Shown here one piece after another: positions 27,781 through 37,314 of a DNA stretch of 64,000 nucleotides. The DNA lies in assembly GCA_006969625.1 (NCBI GenBank), contig CP030885.1:1933430-1997429 (forward strand), in the 5' to 3' direction. Positions within the stretch are counted from its first letter, which is position 1, and the number at the start of each line of letters is the position of its first letter. The DNA is from Rhodospirillaceae bacterium (GTDB lineage Bacteria > Pseudomonadota > Alphaproteobacteria > Kiloniellales > DSM-21159). The notes beneath the pieces are model-generated. The model was not told where the DNA came from, made no database searches, and saw only the letters and a program-made list of their open reading frames with translations. The translations under genes and the position numbers were made by a program.

Positions 27781-28686
27781 ATGAGCGCCGAGACCTCCGC
27801 CGCTGCGACCTCGTCCGTCGAAACGCCGTCCGGCAAGGGCGCGGATGCGGAGAACTTTCCCGTCGGCTCGATCCTGATCGCCCCGCGGCTGCGCCCGCAC
27901 GTGGCGCGCTACTACGCTTTCGCGCGCGCCGCCGACGATATCGCCGACAACGGGACGCTGGCGCCCGAGGACAAGCTGCGCCGGCTCGACGCTTTCCGGG
28001 TCACCCTGAAGGGCGCCACGCCGCCTGAAGGCAAGGTCGCCAAGGCCGAGCGGCTGCGCGAGAGCCTGCTGGCGACTGGCGTGCCGCTGGCACACGGCCT
28101 CGACCTGCTCGACGCCTTCTCGCGCGATGCGGTCAAGCCGCGCACCGACGACTGGGCCGACTTGATGCGCTACTGCGATGTCTCGGCCAACCCGGTCGGG
28201 CGCTTCCTGCTCGACCTGCACGGCGAGGACCGGGCGGGCTGGGCCGCCAGCGACGCCCTCTGCTCGGCGCTGCAGGTGCTGAATCACCTGCAGGACTGCG
28301 CGAAGGACTACGCCGAGATGGACCGCGTCTACCTGCCGGCCGACTGGATGGCAGCGGAAAGCGTGGCCCTGACCGACCTGACCAAGCCTGCCGCGACACC
28401 CGGGCTGCGGCTTGTGCTGGACCGATGCCTCGACGGCACCGAGGCCCTGCTGCGGCGCGCCGATGAGTTGGCGCCTCACTTGAAGAATACCAGATTAGCG
28501 CTTGAATCGGCAGCAATTGTCCGTTTGGCCTGGAAGCTATATGCCCGGCTGCGGCGGCAGGATCCCCTGGCCGTGCGCGTCGAGCTGAGCCGCCCGGCCC
28601 TGGCCGGGCAGGCCGCGCTGGGCGCCGGGCTCGAGCTGCTGCAGCGGGGTCTGCCGGGCGGCCGGCGCCCTCGGCCGACCACATAA
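27781..28686 (+). CDS. hpnC: HpnC, hydroxysqualene synthase
   Basis: 301-residue trans-isoprenyl synthase of the squalene/phytoene type. HpnC converts presqualene diphosphate to hydroxysqualene, the middle step of the three-enzyme HpnCDE route to squalene. The first aspartate-rich region is FARAADDIADN, and the second lies in LNHLQDCAKDYAEMDRVYLP, which bears the HpnC-specific form. ATG at 27781, directly after the IS right end, so native promoter sequences may have been displaced. It leads a rightward gene run hpnC-hpnE-hpnB-hpnD-shc-hpnG. Confidence 0.92.
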   Translation: MSAETSAAATSSVETPSGKGADAENFPVGSILIAPRLRPHVARYYAFARAADDIADNGTLAPEDKLRRLDAFRVTLKGATPPEGKVAKAERLRESLLATGVPLAHGLDLLDAFSRDAVKPRTDDWADLMRYCDVSANPVGRFLLDLHGEDRAGWAASDALCSALQVLNHLQDCAKDYAEMDRVYLPADWMAAESVALTDLTKPAATPGLRLVLDRCLDGTEALLRRADELAPHLKNTRLALESAAIVRLAWKLYARLRRQDPLAVRVELSRPALAGQAALGAGLELLQRGLPGGRRPRPTT

Positions 28687-28701
28687 CATGAGCCGGGCGA
28701 G

Positions 28702-29979
28702 ATGAGCCGCGTCCATATCGTCGGCGCCGGCTTGGCCGGCCTTGCAGCGGCCGTGCGGCTGAGCGCTGCCGGCGTGCCGATCGTTCTTTACGAGGCGGCG
28801 CCACAGGCCGGCGGGCGCTGCCGCAGCTACCGCGACCCGCAACTCGGCCGGGTGCTCGACAACGGCAACCACCTCCTGCTCTCGGCCAATCGGGCGGCCC
28901 TGGCCTACCTCGATGAAATCGGCGCGCGCGAGACCCTGGCGAGCCCGACCGACGGCCCCCTGCCCTTCCTCGACCTCGCCAGCGGCGAAGCCTGGCGGCT
29001 GGAGCCGAGCGACGGGCCCATCGCCTGGTGGGTCTTCCGGCCCTCGCGCCGCATTCCCGGCACCCGCGCGGCGGACTTCCTGAAGGCCGTCAAGCTGCGC
29101 CTGGCGGGGCCGGACGCCACGGTGGCGGAGGCGGTCGGCACGGCCGAACCGGCCAACGCCCGCTTCTGGCGGCCGCTGACGGTCGCCGTCCTGAACGCGC
29201 CGCCGGAAAAGGCCTCGGCACGCCTGCTCTGGACCGTGCTGGCCGAGACTTTCCTGAAGGGCGCGGCCTGGTGCAAACCGCTGATCGCGCGCGACAGCCT
29301 GGCCGACAGCCTGGTGGAGCCGGCACTGCGCACGCTCGCGGCACGCGGCACCGCCCCGCGCCACGGCTGGCGCCTGCGCGGCCTGGTCCGCGAGCGCGAC
29401 CGCGTCGCGGCGCTCGACTTCGGCAGCGAGAGGATCGCCCTGGCAGCGGAGGAGCGCGTGATCCTGGCGACGCCCCCGACCGTGGTCGCCGACGTGCTGC
29501 CCGGCCTGCCCCTGCCGGAGGGCAGCGATCCGATCGTCAACGCCCATGTTGCGGTGTCGACCGACGCGCGCCTGCCCGACGGCGCTGGGATCCTCGGCTT
29601 GGTCGGCGGCGTCGCCGAGTGGATCTTCCTGCGCCCTGGCCTCGCCTCGGTCACGGTCAGCGCCGCCGCGCAGTGGGTCGACCGCCCCGCCGAGGAACTG
29701 GCCGCGCGGCTCTGGCCCGACGTGGCGCGCGCCCTGGACCTGCCGGACGCACCGCAGCCGCCGATCCGCATCGTCAAGGAACGGCGCGCGACCTTCAGCC
29801 AGACCCCCGCCAACCTGTGCCGCCGCCCGGACCCGGACGCGGCAGGCCTGGCCAACCTGCTGCTGGCCGGCGATTACACGGCGACCGGCCTGCCGGCCAC
29901 CATCGAGGGGGCGGTGACCTCCGGCCAGACGGCGGCACGGCTGGCGCTGCAGCGATTGGGGGCGCGGGCGGCGTGCTGA
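28702..29979 (+). CDS. hpnE: HpnE, hydroxysqualene dehydroxylase
   Basis: 425-residue FAD-dependent enzyme that reduces hydroxysqualene to squalene. The N-terminal dinucleotide motif is VHIVGAGLAGLAAAVRLSAAG, followed by GGRCRSY and DNGNHLLLSAN, which are typical of HpnE. The C-terminal FAD motif is LLLAGDYTATGLPATIEGAVTSG. It starts 15 bases after hpnC, and its last codons overlap the GTG start of hpnB. The family is named squalene-associated desaturase in older literature, although it acts as a reductive dehydroxylase. Confidence 0.93.
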   Translation: MSRVHIVGAGLAGLAAAVRLSAAGVPIVLYEAAPQAGGRCRSYRDPQLGRVLDNGNHLLLSANRAALAYLDEIGARETLASPTDGPLPFLDLASGEAWRLEPSDGPIAWWVFRPSRRIPGTRAADFLKAVKLRLAGPDATVAEAVGTAEPANARFWRPLTVAVLNAPPEKASARLLWTVLAETFLKGAAWCKPLIARDSLADSLVEPALRTLAARGTAPRHGWRLRGLVRERDRVAALDFGSERIALAAEERVILATPPTVVADVLPGLPLPEGSDPIVNAHVAVSTDARLPDGAGILGLVGGVAEWIFLRPGLASVTVSAAAQWVDRPAEELAARLWPDVARALDLPDAPQPPIRIVKERRATFSQTPANLCRRPDPDAAGLANLLLAGDYTATGLPATIEGAVTSGQTAARLALQRLGARAAC

Positions 29980-31184
29980 CCGGCCTGGCCCTGGCCTCGC
30001 TGCTCGCCTGGATCGTGCTGCTGCTCTTCTGGGGCGGCTTCTGGCGCGGGCGCGAGCGCTTCGTCTGCCCGCCCGAAAGCGCACAGCCCGCCGCGTGGCC
30101 GCCCGTCGTCGCCTGCATCCCGGCGCGCAACGAGGCCGACGTGCTGCCCCGGACCCTGCGCTCGGTGCTGGCCCAGGACTATCCCGGCCGCTTCCACGTC
30201 GTCCTGGCCGACGACGCCAGCGACGACGACACCGGCGAGACGGCACATCGGCTGGCCGACGAACTCGGCCTGCAAGAGCGTCTGACCGTGGTTGCGCCGC
30301 CCCCCCTGCCGACAGGCTGGACCGGCAAGCTGTGGGCGCTGAACGCTGCCGTGGGCGAGGCCACACAGCGGCAGCCCACCTACCTCTGGTTCACCGATGC
30401 CGACATCCTGCACGAGCCGGGCAACCTGCGCTGCCTCGTCGCCAAGGCCGCGGTGGAGGACCTCGACCTCACGTCCCAGATGGTCGAGCTGAAGTGCATC
30501 TCCTTCTGGGACCGTCTGCTGATCCCCGCCTTCGTCTTCTTCTTCGCCAAGCTCTACCCCTTCGGCTGGGTCAACGACCCCGCCAGCCGAACCGCCGCCG
30601 CTGCCGGCGGCTGCATGCTGGTGCGCCGCGCCGCCTTCGAGCGGGCCGGCGGGCTGGAGCCGGTGCGCGAGCAGATCATCGACGACTGCGCGCTGGGCCG
30701 CGCTCTGAAGCGCCGCGGTCGGCCGATGGACGCGGCCGGGCGGGCCGGGCGCGTCTGGCTGGGCACCAGCGGGCACGCGCGCTCGGCACGCGCCTACGAG
30801 ACGCTGGGCGAGATCTGGGAGATGGTGGCACGCACCGCCTACACCCAACTCCACCATTCGCCCTGGCTGTTGGCCGGGACCGTCCTCGGCATGCTGCTGA
30901 TCTACCTGGTGCCGCCGCTACTCGTCCTGACCTGGCCGCTGCATGGGGCGGCGACCGCCGGGCTGCCGGCGCTGGCAACCTGGATCGCCATGGCGCTGGC
31001 GCTGGTGCCGACCTTACGGCACTACCGACAGCCGCCCTGGCTCGCCCCCCTGCTGCCCCTGGCCGCCCTGCTCTACACGGGCATGACCCTCGATTCCGCG
31101 CGGCGCTTCCACGCCGGGCGCGGCGGCGCCTGGAAGGGCCGCGCCCAGGCGCACGCCGCCGGGCGGCCCGACGCACGGCACTGA
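29973..31184 (+). CDS. hpnB: HpnB, hopanoid-associated glycosyltransferase
   Basis: 403-residue GT2-family membrane glycosyltransferase. It has an N-terminal membrane segment, a nucleotide-sugar fold with VVACIPARNEADVLPRTL, the metal-binding FTDADILH, and QIIDDCALGRALKRRG in place of the QxxRW-type region, then two or three C-terminal membrane segments. GTG start at 29973 overlaps the end of hpnE and gives translational coupling. The longer same-phase frame to 29028 merely overlaps hpnE. The sugar and acceptor are not established; linkage to hopanoid genes is conserved in this family. Confidence 0.88.
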   Translation: MLTGLALASLLAWIVLLLFWGGFWRGRERFVCPPESAQPAAWPPVVACIPARNEADVLPRTLRSVLAQDYPGRFHVVLADDASDDDTGETAHRLADELGLQERLTVVAPPPLPTGWTGKLWALNAAVGEATQRQPTYLWFTDADILHEPGNLRCLVAKAAVEDLDLTSQMVELKCISFWDRLLIPAFVFFFAKLYPFGWVNDPASRTAAAAGGCMLVRRAAFERAGGLEPVREQIIDDCALGRALKRRGRPMDAAGRAGRVWLGTSGHARSARAYETLGEIWEMVARTAYTQLHHSPWLLAGTVLGMLLIYLVPPLLVLTWPLHGAATAGLPALATWIAMALALVPTLRHYRQPPWLAPLLPLAALLYTGMTLDSARRFHAGRGGAWKGRAQAHAAGRPDARH

Positions 31185-31233
31185 CGCCGAGGCATTGAGC
31201 CGCACAGCCGGCTCGGCCACACTGCACCGCACC

Positions 31234-32133
31234 ATGAGCGCCTCCAGCGAGCTTCCCGACTTCTCCGCGCCCTTCGCCGCACCGGCCATGTCCCTGCCGG
31301 AGGCGGAGACCTGGGTGCGCGCGCGTGTCGAAGCGGCCGGCACCTCCTTCGTCTGGGGCCTCAAGCTGCTGTCGGCGCCGCGCCGGCGGGCGATGTTCGC
31401 GGTCTATGCCTTCTGCCGGGAAATCGACGACATCGCCGACGAGCCCGGTCCGCTGGAGGCCCGCCGCGCCGCCCTGGAAACCTGGCGGATGGAGATCGAC
31501 CGGCTCTACGCGGGCCGGCCGGTGACCCATCCGATCGCCCTGGCGTTGGCGGCCCCGGTCGAGCGCTTCGCCTTGTCGCGTGCGGAGTTTCTCGCGCTGA
31601 TCGACGGCATGCAGATGGACCTCGAGGACGCCCTGCAGGGCCCCGACTGGCCGCTGCTCGAGCTCTACTGCCGCCGGGTCGCCGGTGCCGTCGGCGTGCT
31701 GACCCTCGAGGTCCTGGGCGAGAACGACGAGAACGCCCAAGACTTAGCCGTCACGCTCGGCGAAGCCCTGCAGCTCACCAACATCCTGCGCGACCGCGCC
31801 GAGGACGCCGCCCGTGGACGCCTCTATCTGCCCGCCGAGCTGCTGGACGAGGCGGGGATCGCCACGCGCGACCCGGCCGCCGTGCTCGCCCATCCGAACC
31901 TGCCGCAGGTCTGCGAGCGGCTGGCAGAGACAGCTCACGCCCGCTTTGCCCGGGCACGCGGGCTGATCGCCCGCTGTCGGCGCAAGCCGAAGCCCGCGAT
32001 CGTCATGATGGAGGTCTACTGGCGCCAGCTCCTGCGCATGCAGGCGACCGGCTGGCAGCTCGGCGACGGCGCGGCGGTCAAGCTGTCCAAGGGCCAGAAG
32101 CTGTGGGTCGCGCTGCGCTACGGCCTGCTGTGA
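31234..32133 (+). CDS. hpnD: HpnD, presqualene diphosphate synthase
   Basis: 299 residues. It joins two farnesyl diphosphates head to head, the first step of the HpnCDE squalene route. Aspartate motifs are FCREIDDIADE at about 72 and NILRDRAEDAARGRLYLP at about 180, both with the expected spacing. The ATG at 31234 starts about 50 bases after hpnB; a frame from 31195 adds 13 unlikely residues. The following 241 bases before shc contain no gene that I can support. Confidence 0.92.
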   Translation: MSASSELPDFSAPFAAPAMSLPEAETWVRARVEAAGTSFVWGLKLLSAPRRRAMFAVYAFCREIDDIADEPGPLEARRAALETWRMEIDRLYAGRPVTHPIALALAAPVERFALSRAEFLALIDGMQMDLEDALQGPDWPLLELYCRRVAGAVGVLTLEVLGENDENAQDLAVTLGEALQLTNILRDRAEDAARGRLYLPAELLDEAGIATRDPAAVLAHPNLPQVCERLAETAHARFARARGLIARCRRKPKPAIVMMEVYWRQLLRMQATGWQLGDGAAVKLSKGQKLWVALRYGLL

Positions 32134-32374
32134 GCTGCGTCACTAAGGCCTTGCCGCAAAAGGTTGTTTTCAGGCCGACGAAAGGGCACTATCCGCCGTC
32201 GTTCCGCGGTGCGGCATTTCCGGTTTGGGGTCGGAGTCGCAGCCGCCCGGTGCCGCCATTTCCGAAGGTCGTCCCGCGTGCGGGGCGGAAAGCCATCCTA
32301 GCGGCGTTGTCTTGTTCAGGCGAGCCTCCGGAGTCGGGCCGGCGCTCGCGGCATTGAGGGGAAGGTCCATTTCC

Positions 32375-34312
32375 ATGGCATTGCCAGCGTTCGATCGTCT
32401 CGACACTTTGACGAAGGTGGACTCGACCGTGGACGAAGTGCGGGCCGCATTGGCGGAACGCCAGAAGCCGGACGGGCACTGGCTTTTTGAACTCGAGCCC
32501 GATGCCACCATTCCGGCCGAGTACGTGTTCCTGCAGCACTATCTGGACGAAATCGATCCGGGCGAGGAAGCCAAGATCGCCAAGCACATTCGCGAGATCC
32601 AGAATCCGGACGGGAGCTGGCCGTTGTTCCACGGCGGCAGCATGAACATCTCCGCCACGGTCAAGGCCTACTACGCGCTGAAGTTGATCGGCGAGGACAT
32701 CGAGGCGCCGCACATGGCCCGGGCGCGCGAGCGCATCCTGGAAGCCGGAGGCGCCGCCAAGGCCAACGTCTTCACCCGCATCGCATTGGCCCTGTTCGGT
32801 CAGGTGCCGTGGCGGGCGGTGCCGGTGATGCCGGTCGAGATCATGCATCTGCCGCGCTGGTCGCCCTTCCATCTGGACAAGGTCAGCTACTGGTCGCGCA
32901 CGGTCATCGTGCCGCTGCTGGTGCTGATGGCACTGAAGCCGCAGGCGCGCAATCCGCGCGGCGTGCACATCCGCGAGCTCTTCGTCACGCCGCCCGAGCA
33001 GGAGCGGGACTACATCGCCAACGTGGACGGCAGCCTGCTGGGCGCCGCCTTCGTCAACCTGGATCGGGTACTGCGCCGGGTCGAACCGCTGATGCCGGCC
33101 GGCAGCCGGCAGCGCGCCATCGACAAGGCGGTCGAGTGGACCCTCGAACGGCTGAACGGCGAGGACGGATTGGGCGCGATCTTCCCGGCCATGGCGAACA
33201 GTGTGATGATGCTGGACGCGCTCGGCTACAAGCCCGACAACGCCAATCTCGCGGTGGCCAAGCGATCCATCCGCAATCTTCTGCACGACCGCGGGGAGAC
33301 GCTGTACTGCCAGCCCTGCGTCTCGCCTGTATGGGACACGGTGCTTTCCCTTCAGGCGATGCTGGAGGCCGGCGCGACCGGGCGGGACCCGGGCGTGCGC
33401 AAGGCCTGCGACTGGCTGGTCGAGCGGGAGGTGCGCGATCCGCGCGGCGACTGGCGCGTTCAGCGGCCTCACCTGGAGCCGTCCGGCTGGGCCTTTCAGT
33501 ACGTCAATGCGCACTATCCGGACCTCGACGACACGGCCGTCGTCGTCATGGCGCTGCATCGTGCCGACCCCGTCGCCTATAAGGAGCCGATCGAGCGCGC
33601 CACCCGCTGGATCCTTGGCATGCAATCCTCGAACGGCGGCTGGGCGGCCTTCGACGCCGATAACACGCACTACTACCTGAATGCCATTCCCTTCGCCGAT
33701 CATGGCGCGCTGCTGGACCCGCCGACGGTCGACGTCAGCGCCCGCTGCCTGTCGATGCTGGGCCAGCTCGGTTACGGCCTCGACCATCCGGCCGTCGCCA
33801 AGGGGGTGCAGTACATGCTGCGCGAGCAGGAGGCCGACGGCTCCTGGTTCGGCCGCTGGGGCTCCAACTACATCTACGGCACTTGGTCGGCGCTGTGCGC
33901 GCTCAACGCGGTCGGCTTCGACATGCAGCGGCCTGAAGTGCGCAAAGCTGTGGCCTGGCTGAAGGACCGTCAACTCGCCGACGGCGGCTGGGGCGAGAGC
34001 CTGGATACCTACGAGCCGGGCCAACGGGAGGCCTGCCAGGGCTCCACCGCCTCGCAGACCGCTTGGGCGCTGCTCGGTTTGATGGCCGCCGGCGACAGCC
34101 CTGACGAAGCGGTTGGCCGCGGTGTCGCTCACCTGCTGGAGACGCCGCGCGAGGAGGGGCGCTGGGACGAGCCCTTCTGGACCGGTACCGGCTTCCCGCG
34201 TGTCTTCTACCTGAAGTACCACGGATATGCAGCCTACTTCCCGCTCTGGGCGCTGGCCCGCTACGCCAACCTGCAGCGCAGCAACTCCGGCCGCGTCGAA
34301 GTCGGGATGTGA
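32375..34312 (+). CDS. shc: Squalene-hopene cyclase
   Basis: 645-residue class II triterpene cyclase that folds squalene into hopene/hopanol at the membrane. The protonating DxDD motif is Asp383-Leu-Asp385-Asp386-Thr-Ala. Several QW repeats are visible (QKPDGHWLF, QNPDGSWPLF, QSSNGGWAAFD, QEADGSWFGRWG, QLADGGWGES). The GxGFP signature appears as GTGFPRVFYLKYHGY near the end. ATG at 32375 with GGGGAAGG upstream. Its final codons overlap the GTG of hpnG (GTGA junction). Also known as hpnF. Confidence 0.96.
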   Translation: MALPAFDRLDTLTKVDSTVDEVRAALAERQKPDGHWLFELEPDATIPAEYVFLQHYLDEIDPGEEAKIAKHIREIQNPDGSWPLFHGGSMNISATVKAYYALKLIGEDIEAPHMARARERILEAGGAAKANVFTRIALALFGQVPWRAVPVMPVEIMHLPRWSPFHLDKVSYWSRTVIVPLLVLMALKPQARNPRGVHIRELFVTPPEQERDYIANVDGSLLGAAFVNLDRVLRRVEPLMPAGSRQRAIDKAVEWTLERLNGEDGLGAIFPAMANSVMMLDALGYKPDNANLAVAKRSIRNLLHDRGETLYCQPCVSPVWDTVLSLQAMLEAGATGRDPGVRKACDWLVEREVRDPRGDWRVQRPHLEPSGWAFQYVNAHYPDLDDTAVVVMALHRADPVAYKEPIERATRWILGMQSSNGGWAAFDADNTHYYLNAIPFADHGALLDPPTVDVSARCLSMLGQLGYGLDHPAVAKGVQYMLREQEADGSWFGRWGSNYIYGTWSALCALNAVGFDMQRPEVRKAVAWLKDRQLADGGWGESLDTYEPGQREACQGSTASQTAWALLGLMAAGDSPDEAVGRGVAHLLETPREEGRWDEPFWTGTGFPRVFYLKYHGYAAYFPLWALARYANLQRSNSGRVEVGM

Positions 34313-35022
34313 GCCAAGCGGCCGGCGCTGCGCGACCCCGACGGATCGGCATCCTCGTCGGTCTTGCAGAAGAGGCCGCACTCGTCCGTCGCGCCACCCG
34401 GACCTGGCCGAGCCGCCCGCTTGTGGTCCACGGCGGTGGGACGGCGGACGCCGCCCGACGACGGCTGCCCGAGCTGATGGGCCGCGGCGCCGAACTGCTT
34501 CTGTCGGTCGGCTATTCCGGCGGCCTGATGCCCGGTCTGACCCCCGGCACCCTGGTCATCCCTGAGACGGTGGTCGATGCGGCCGGCCGGCGCTGGAGCT
34601 GCGATACCGCCGCCGCCGGCCGACTGCGGGAGGCGGCGCGGCAGCTCGGCCTGCCGCTGGAGGAGGGCCTGATGCTGGGGGCCGATACGCCGGCCGCAAC
34701 GGCCGACGTCAAGCGCGACCTGCATCGCGCCACGGCTGCCGTCGCCGTCGACCTCGAGAGCCACCTGCTGGCCGAGGCGGCGGCGGAGGCGGGGCTCGCC
34801 TTTGCCGTCGTCCGCACCGTGCTGGACGACGCCGCCACCGAACTGCCTCCGCCGATCCTGCAGGCGGTCGATCCGGACAGCGGAAGGCCGCGGCTCGGCT
34901 ACCTCTTGGGTGCCGTCGTCAGGCGGCCGCGGATACTGCCGGCGCTGCTGCGGCTCGGGAGGGCGAACGCCGCCGCCAAGGCCTCACTGCGCAGCCTGCT
35001 GTCTCGCCCGCTCCCCCTGTGA
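34309..35022 (+). CDS. hpnG: HpnG, adenosylhopane nucleosidase
   Basis: 237-residue purine-nucleoside-phosphorylase-like enzyme. It removes adenine from adenosylhopane to give ribosylhopane in extended hopanoid synthesis. It has an N-terminal strand IGILVGLAEEAALVRR, a central GYSGGLMPGLTPG and a catalytic-site VAVDLESHLLAEAA. GTG start at 34309 overlaps the shc stop by four bases. Its 3' end overlaps the convergent hpnH gene by 39 bases, which is unusual for partners in the same pathway and may cause transcriptional interference. Confidence 0.88.
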   Translation: MSQAAGAARPRRIGILVGLAEEAALVRRATRTWPSRPLVVHGGGTADAARRRLPELMGRGAELLLSVGYSGGLMPGLTPGTLVIPETVVDAAGRRWSCDTAAAGRLREAARQLGLPLEEGLMLGADTPAATADVKRDLHRATAAVAVDLESHLLAEAAAEAGLAFAVVRTVLDDAATELPPPILQAVDPDSGRPRLGYLLGAVVRRPRILPALLRLGRANAAAKASLRSLLSRPLPL

Positions 35023-36153
35023 GCGCGCCCGCTCCTCGGCGGCGCGACGCTCGGAGTTGGTCATCGCCTCGGCGACCAGATCCTCGAAGACGTACTCGGC
35101 CGGCCGCTGGCCGTCCATCCGGATCTCCGGCGCCATCGGCCCTTCGGTCTTCGGTCCGCGCAAAGACACCCAGGCCGCCTTCAGCGGGTTCTTGACCGCA
35201 TCCATCGCCGCCGTCGGCTCGTAGCCGCAGTGCGCCATGCAGTCGGCACACTTCTCGTACTTGCCGGTACCGTAGGTATCCCAGTCGGTCTCCTCCATCA
35301 GCGCCTTGAAGCTGGGCGCATGACCCTCGTTCAGCAGGTAGCAGGGCCTCTGCCAGCCGAAGATGTTGCGCGTCGGCATGCCCCAGGGCGTGCAACGGTA
35401 ATCCTGGTTCCCCGCCAGGAAATCCAGGTAGAGCGAGGAGTGGCTGAGCGGCCACTTCTTGCCCTTGCCGCGCGCCAGGATGTCGCGGAAGAGCTGCTTG
35501 GTCTTCTGCCGGGTCAGGAAGTGCTGGGTGTCCGGCGCCCGCTCGTAGGCGAAGCCCGGCGAGATGGTGATGCCATTGACCCCCATGTCCCGGGCGTAGT
35601 CGAGGAAGGCGGCGACCCGCTCCGGCTGCATGCCGTCGAAGATCGTGGCGTTGACGTTGACTTGGAAGCCGGCCTCCTGCGCAGTCTTGATCGCCCTGAC
35701 GGCGCGTTCGAACACGCCGTCCTGGCAGACGGCGGCGTCGTGCTCCTCCTTCAGGCCGTCGAGGTGGACGCTGAAGAAGAGGTGGGGCGACGGCTGGAAC
35801 AGGTGCAGCTTCTTCTCGAGCAGCAGCGCATTGGTGCACAGCGAGACGAACTTCCGGCGTTCCACCAACCCTGCGACGATCTCGCCGATCTCCTTGTGCA
35901 ACAGGGGCTCGCCGCCGGGAATCGCCACCATCGGCGCGCCGCATTCGTCGGCGGCGTCCAGGCACTGCTGCACCGACAGACGGCGCTGCAGAATCTGCTT
36001 CGGATAGTCGATCTTGCCGCAGCCGGCGCAGGCCAGGTTGCACTGGAACAGCGGCTCCAGCATCAGCACGAGCGGATAGCGGGTGTTGCCCTGCAGCCGC
36101 TGCTTCAGGACGTACCAGCCGATGGCGAAGTGCTGGCGCCAGGGGATGGGCAC
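34984..36153 (-). CDS. hpnH: HpnH, adenosylhopane synthase (radical SAM)
   Basis: 389-residue radical-SAM enzyme coupling a 5'-deoxyadenosyl group to hopene, the first step to bacteriohopanetetrol-type lipids. The cluster triad is Cys38-x3-Cys42-x2-Cys45 (CNLACAGC), preceded by YPLVLMLEPLFQ. The C-terminal part holds further conserved Cys (YEKCADCMAHCGYEP). GTG at 36153 (MPIPWRQHF) is chosen because GGAGG lies seven bases upstream; the frame opens 15 codons earlier. It is convergent with hpnG and about 60 bases after ispH in the same direction. Confidence 0.93.
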   Translation of the reverse strand: MPIPWRQHFAIGWYVLKQRLQGNTRYPLVLMLEPLFQCNLACAGCGKIDYPKQILQRRLSVQQCLDAADECGAPMVAIPGGEPLLHKEIGEIVAGLVERRKFVSLCTNALLLEKKLHLFQPSPHLFFSVHLDGLKEEHDAAVCQDGVFERAVRAIKTAQEAGFQVNVNATIFDGMQPERVAAFLDYARDMGVNGITISPGFAYERAPDTQHFLTRQKTKQLFRDILARGKGKKWPLSHSSLYLDFLAGNQDYRCTPWGMPTRNIFGWQRPCYLLNEGHAPSFKALMEETDWDTYGTGKYEKCADCMAHCGYEPTAAMDAVKNPLKAAWVSLRGPKTEGPMAPEIRMDGQRPAEYVFEDLVAEAMTNSERRAAEERARSQGERARQQAAQ

Positions 36154-36219
36154 GGTCGAACCTCCGTTCGCGAGTGCGCGGTGCGGATGTCGTGGCACCC
36201 GAATACCGCAGTTGATCGG

Positions 36220-37212
36220 TCAAGCTTTTGCGGAACTCGCTTGCATGGGCAAGGATTCCACCTCCGACGGCAAGCGAAAATGGACGTTCTCCGCCACCCC
36301 GTCCACCCTTTGGATGGTAAGGTCATAGCGCTCGGCAAGACGCTTCAACAACTCCTCGACGAGTACCTCGGGGGCAGAGGCGCCGGCTGTGATCCCGACC
36401 ACATCCGCGGCCCCCAAAACTCCCGGATCGAAGTCCTCCGGCCGCTCGATCAGGAAGCTGGGCGTGCCGCCGGACGCCGCGACCTCGCGCAGGCGATTGG
36501 AGTTGCTGGAATTGGCGGCGCCGACCACCAGCACGGCGTCGACCCGCGCGGCCATGGCGCGCACGGCGGTCTGCCGGTTCTGGGTGGCATAGCAGATGTC
36601 GCCGGTGTTGGGGCCCAGAATGCCGGGAAATCGCCGTTCCAGCGCCGCGACGATCGCCCGCGTGTCGTCGAGGCTGAGCGTCGTCTGGGTGACGTAGGCC
36701 AGCCGCTGCGCGTCGCCCACCTGCAGCGCCTCGGCCTCCGCGACACTGGCGACCAGGTGCATGCGGCCCGCGACGCGGCCCAAGGTGCCGACCACTTCCG
36801 GGTGCCCGGCGTGACCGATCAGGATCACCTCGCGTCCCTGGTCGGCAAAGCGCTGCGCCTCCTTGTGCACCTTGGAGACCAGGGGACAGGTGGCGTCGAT
36901 CACCTGCAGGCTCCGCCCCGCGGCATCCCGCTCGACCCGGCGCGCGACACCATGGGCGCTGAACACGGTCACCGCGCCTTCCGGGATCTCCTCGACCTCC
37001 TCGACGAACACCGCGCCCTGGCGCTCCAGCGACTCGACGACCCGGCGATTGTGGACGATCTCATGGCGCACGTAGACCGGTGCGCCATGGATCGCCAAGG
37101 CCCGCTCGACGATCTCGATGGCCCGCTCGACGCCGGCGCAGAACCCGCGCGGCTCGGCCAGAAGCACGGTCAGGCGGGCCTTGGCAGGCACCGCCCCGCA
37201 GGACGCGACCAT
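36220..37212 (-). CDS. ispH: 4-hydroxy-3-methylbut-2-enyl diphosphate reductase IspH
   Basis: 330-residue Fe-S enzyme, the last step of the MEP pathway, giving IPP and DMAPP. The three cluster Cys are visible in PRGFCAGVERAI, IDATCPLVSKVH and NTGDICYATQNRQ. The substrate-binding motif VVGAANSSNSNRLREVA and the HGV region (SAHGVARR) are present. ATG at 37212 with GGGAGG six bases upstream; an in-frame start at 37239 lacks a site. Its position inside the hopanoid locus suggests that isoprenoid supply is tuned together with triterpenoid demand. A second ispH elsewhere is possible. Confidence 0.95.
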   Translation of the reverse strand: MVASCGAVPAKARLTVLLAEPRGFCAGVERAIEIVERALAIHGAPVYVRHEIVHNRRVVESLERQGAVFVEEVEEIPEGAVTVFSAHGVARRVERDAAGRSLQVIDATCPLVSKVHKEAQRFADQGREVILIGHAGHPEVVGTLGRVAGRMHLVASVAEAEALQVGDAQRLAYVTQTTLSLDDTRAIVAALERRFPGILGPNTGDICYATQNRQTAVRAMAARVDAVLVVGAANSSNSNRLREVAASGGTPSFLIERPEDFDPGVLGAADVVGITAGASAPEVLVEELLKRLAERYDLTIQRVDGVAENVHFRLPSEVESLPMQASSAKA

Positions 37213-37314
37213 GGAGACCTCCCGTCGCGCGCTCGTCAAGGAGCGCCCTCGATCATCGGGTCATGCCTGCCCCGCGGCGCCCGATCCCGCACAGCAGCAT
37301 GCGGGAAAATCGCC

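Noticed and set aside
28537..30366. Long minus-strand open frame opposite hpnE and hpnB
   Set aside because: The plus strand encodes recognisable HpnE and HpnB in good frame; the opposite translation is Arg/Ala/Gly-rich with no domain.
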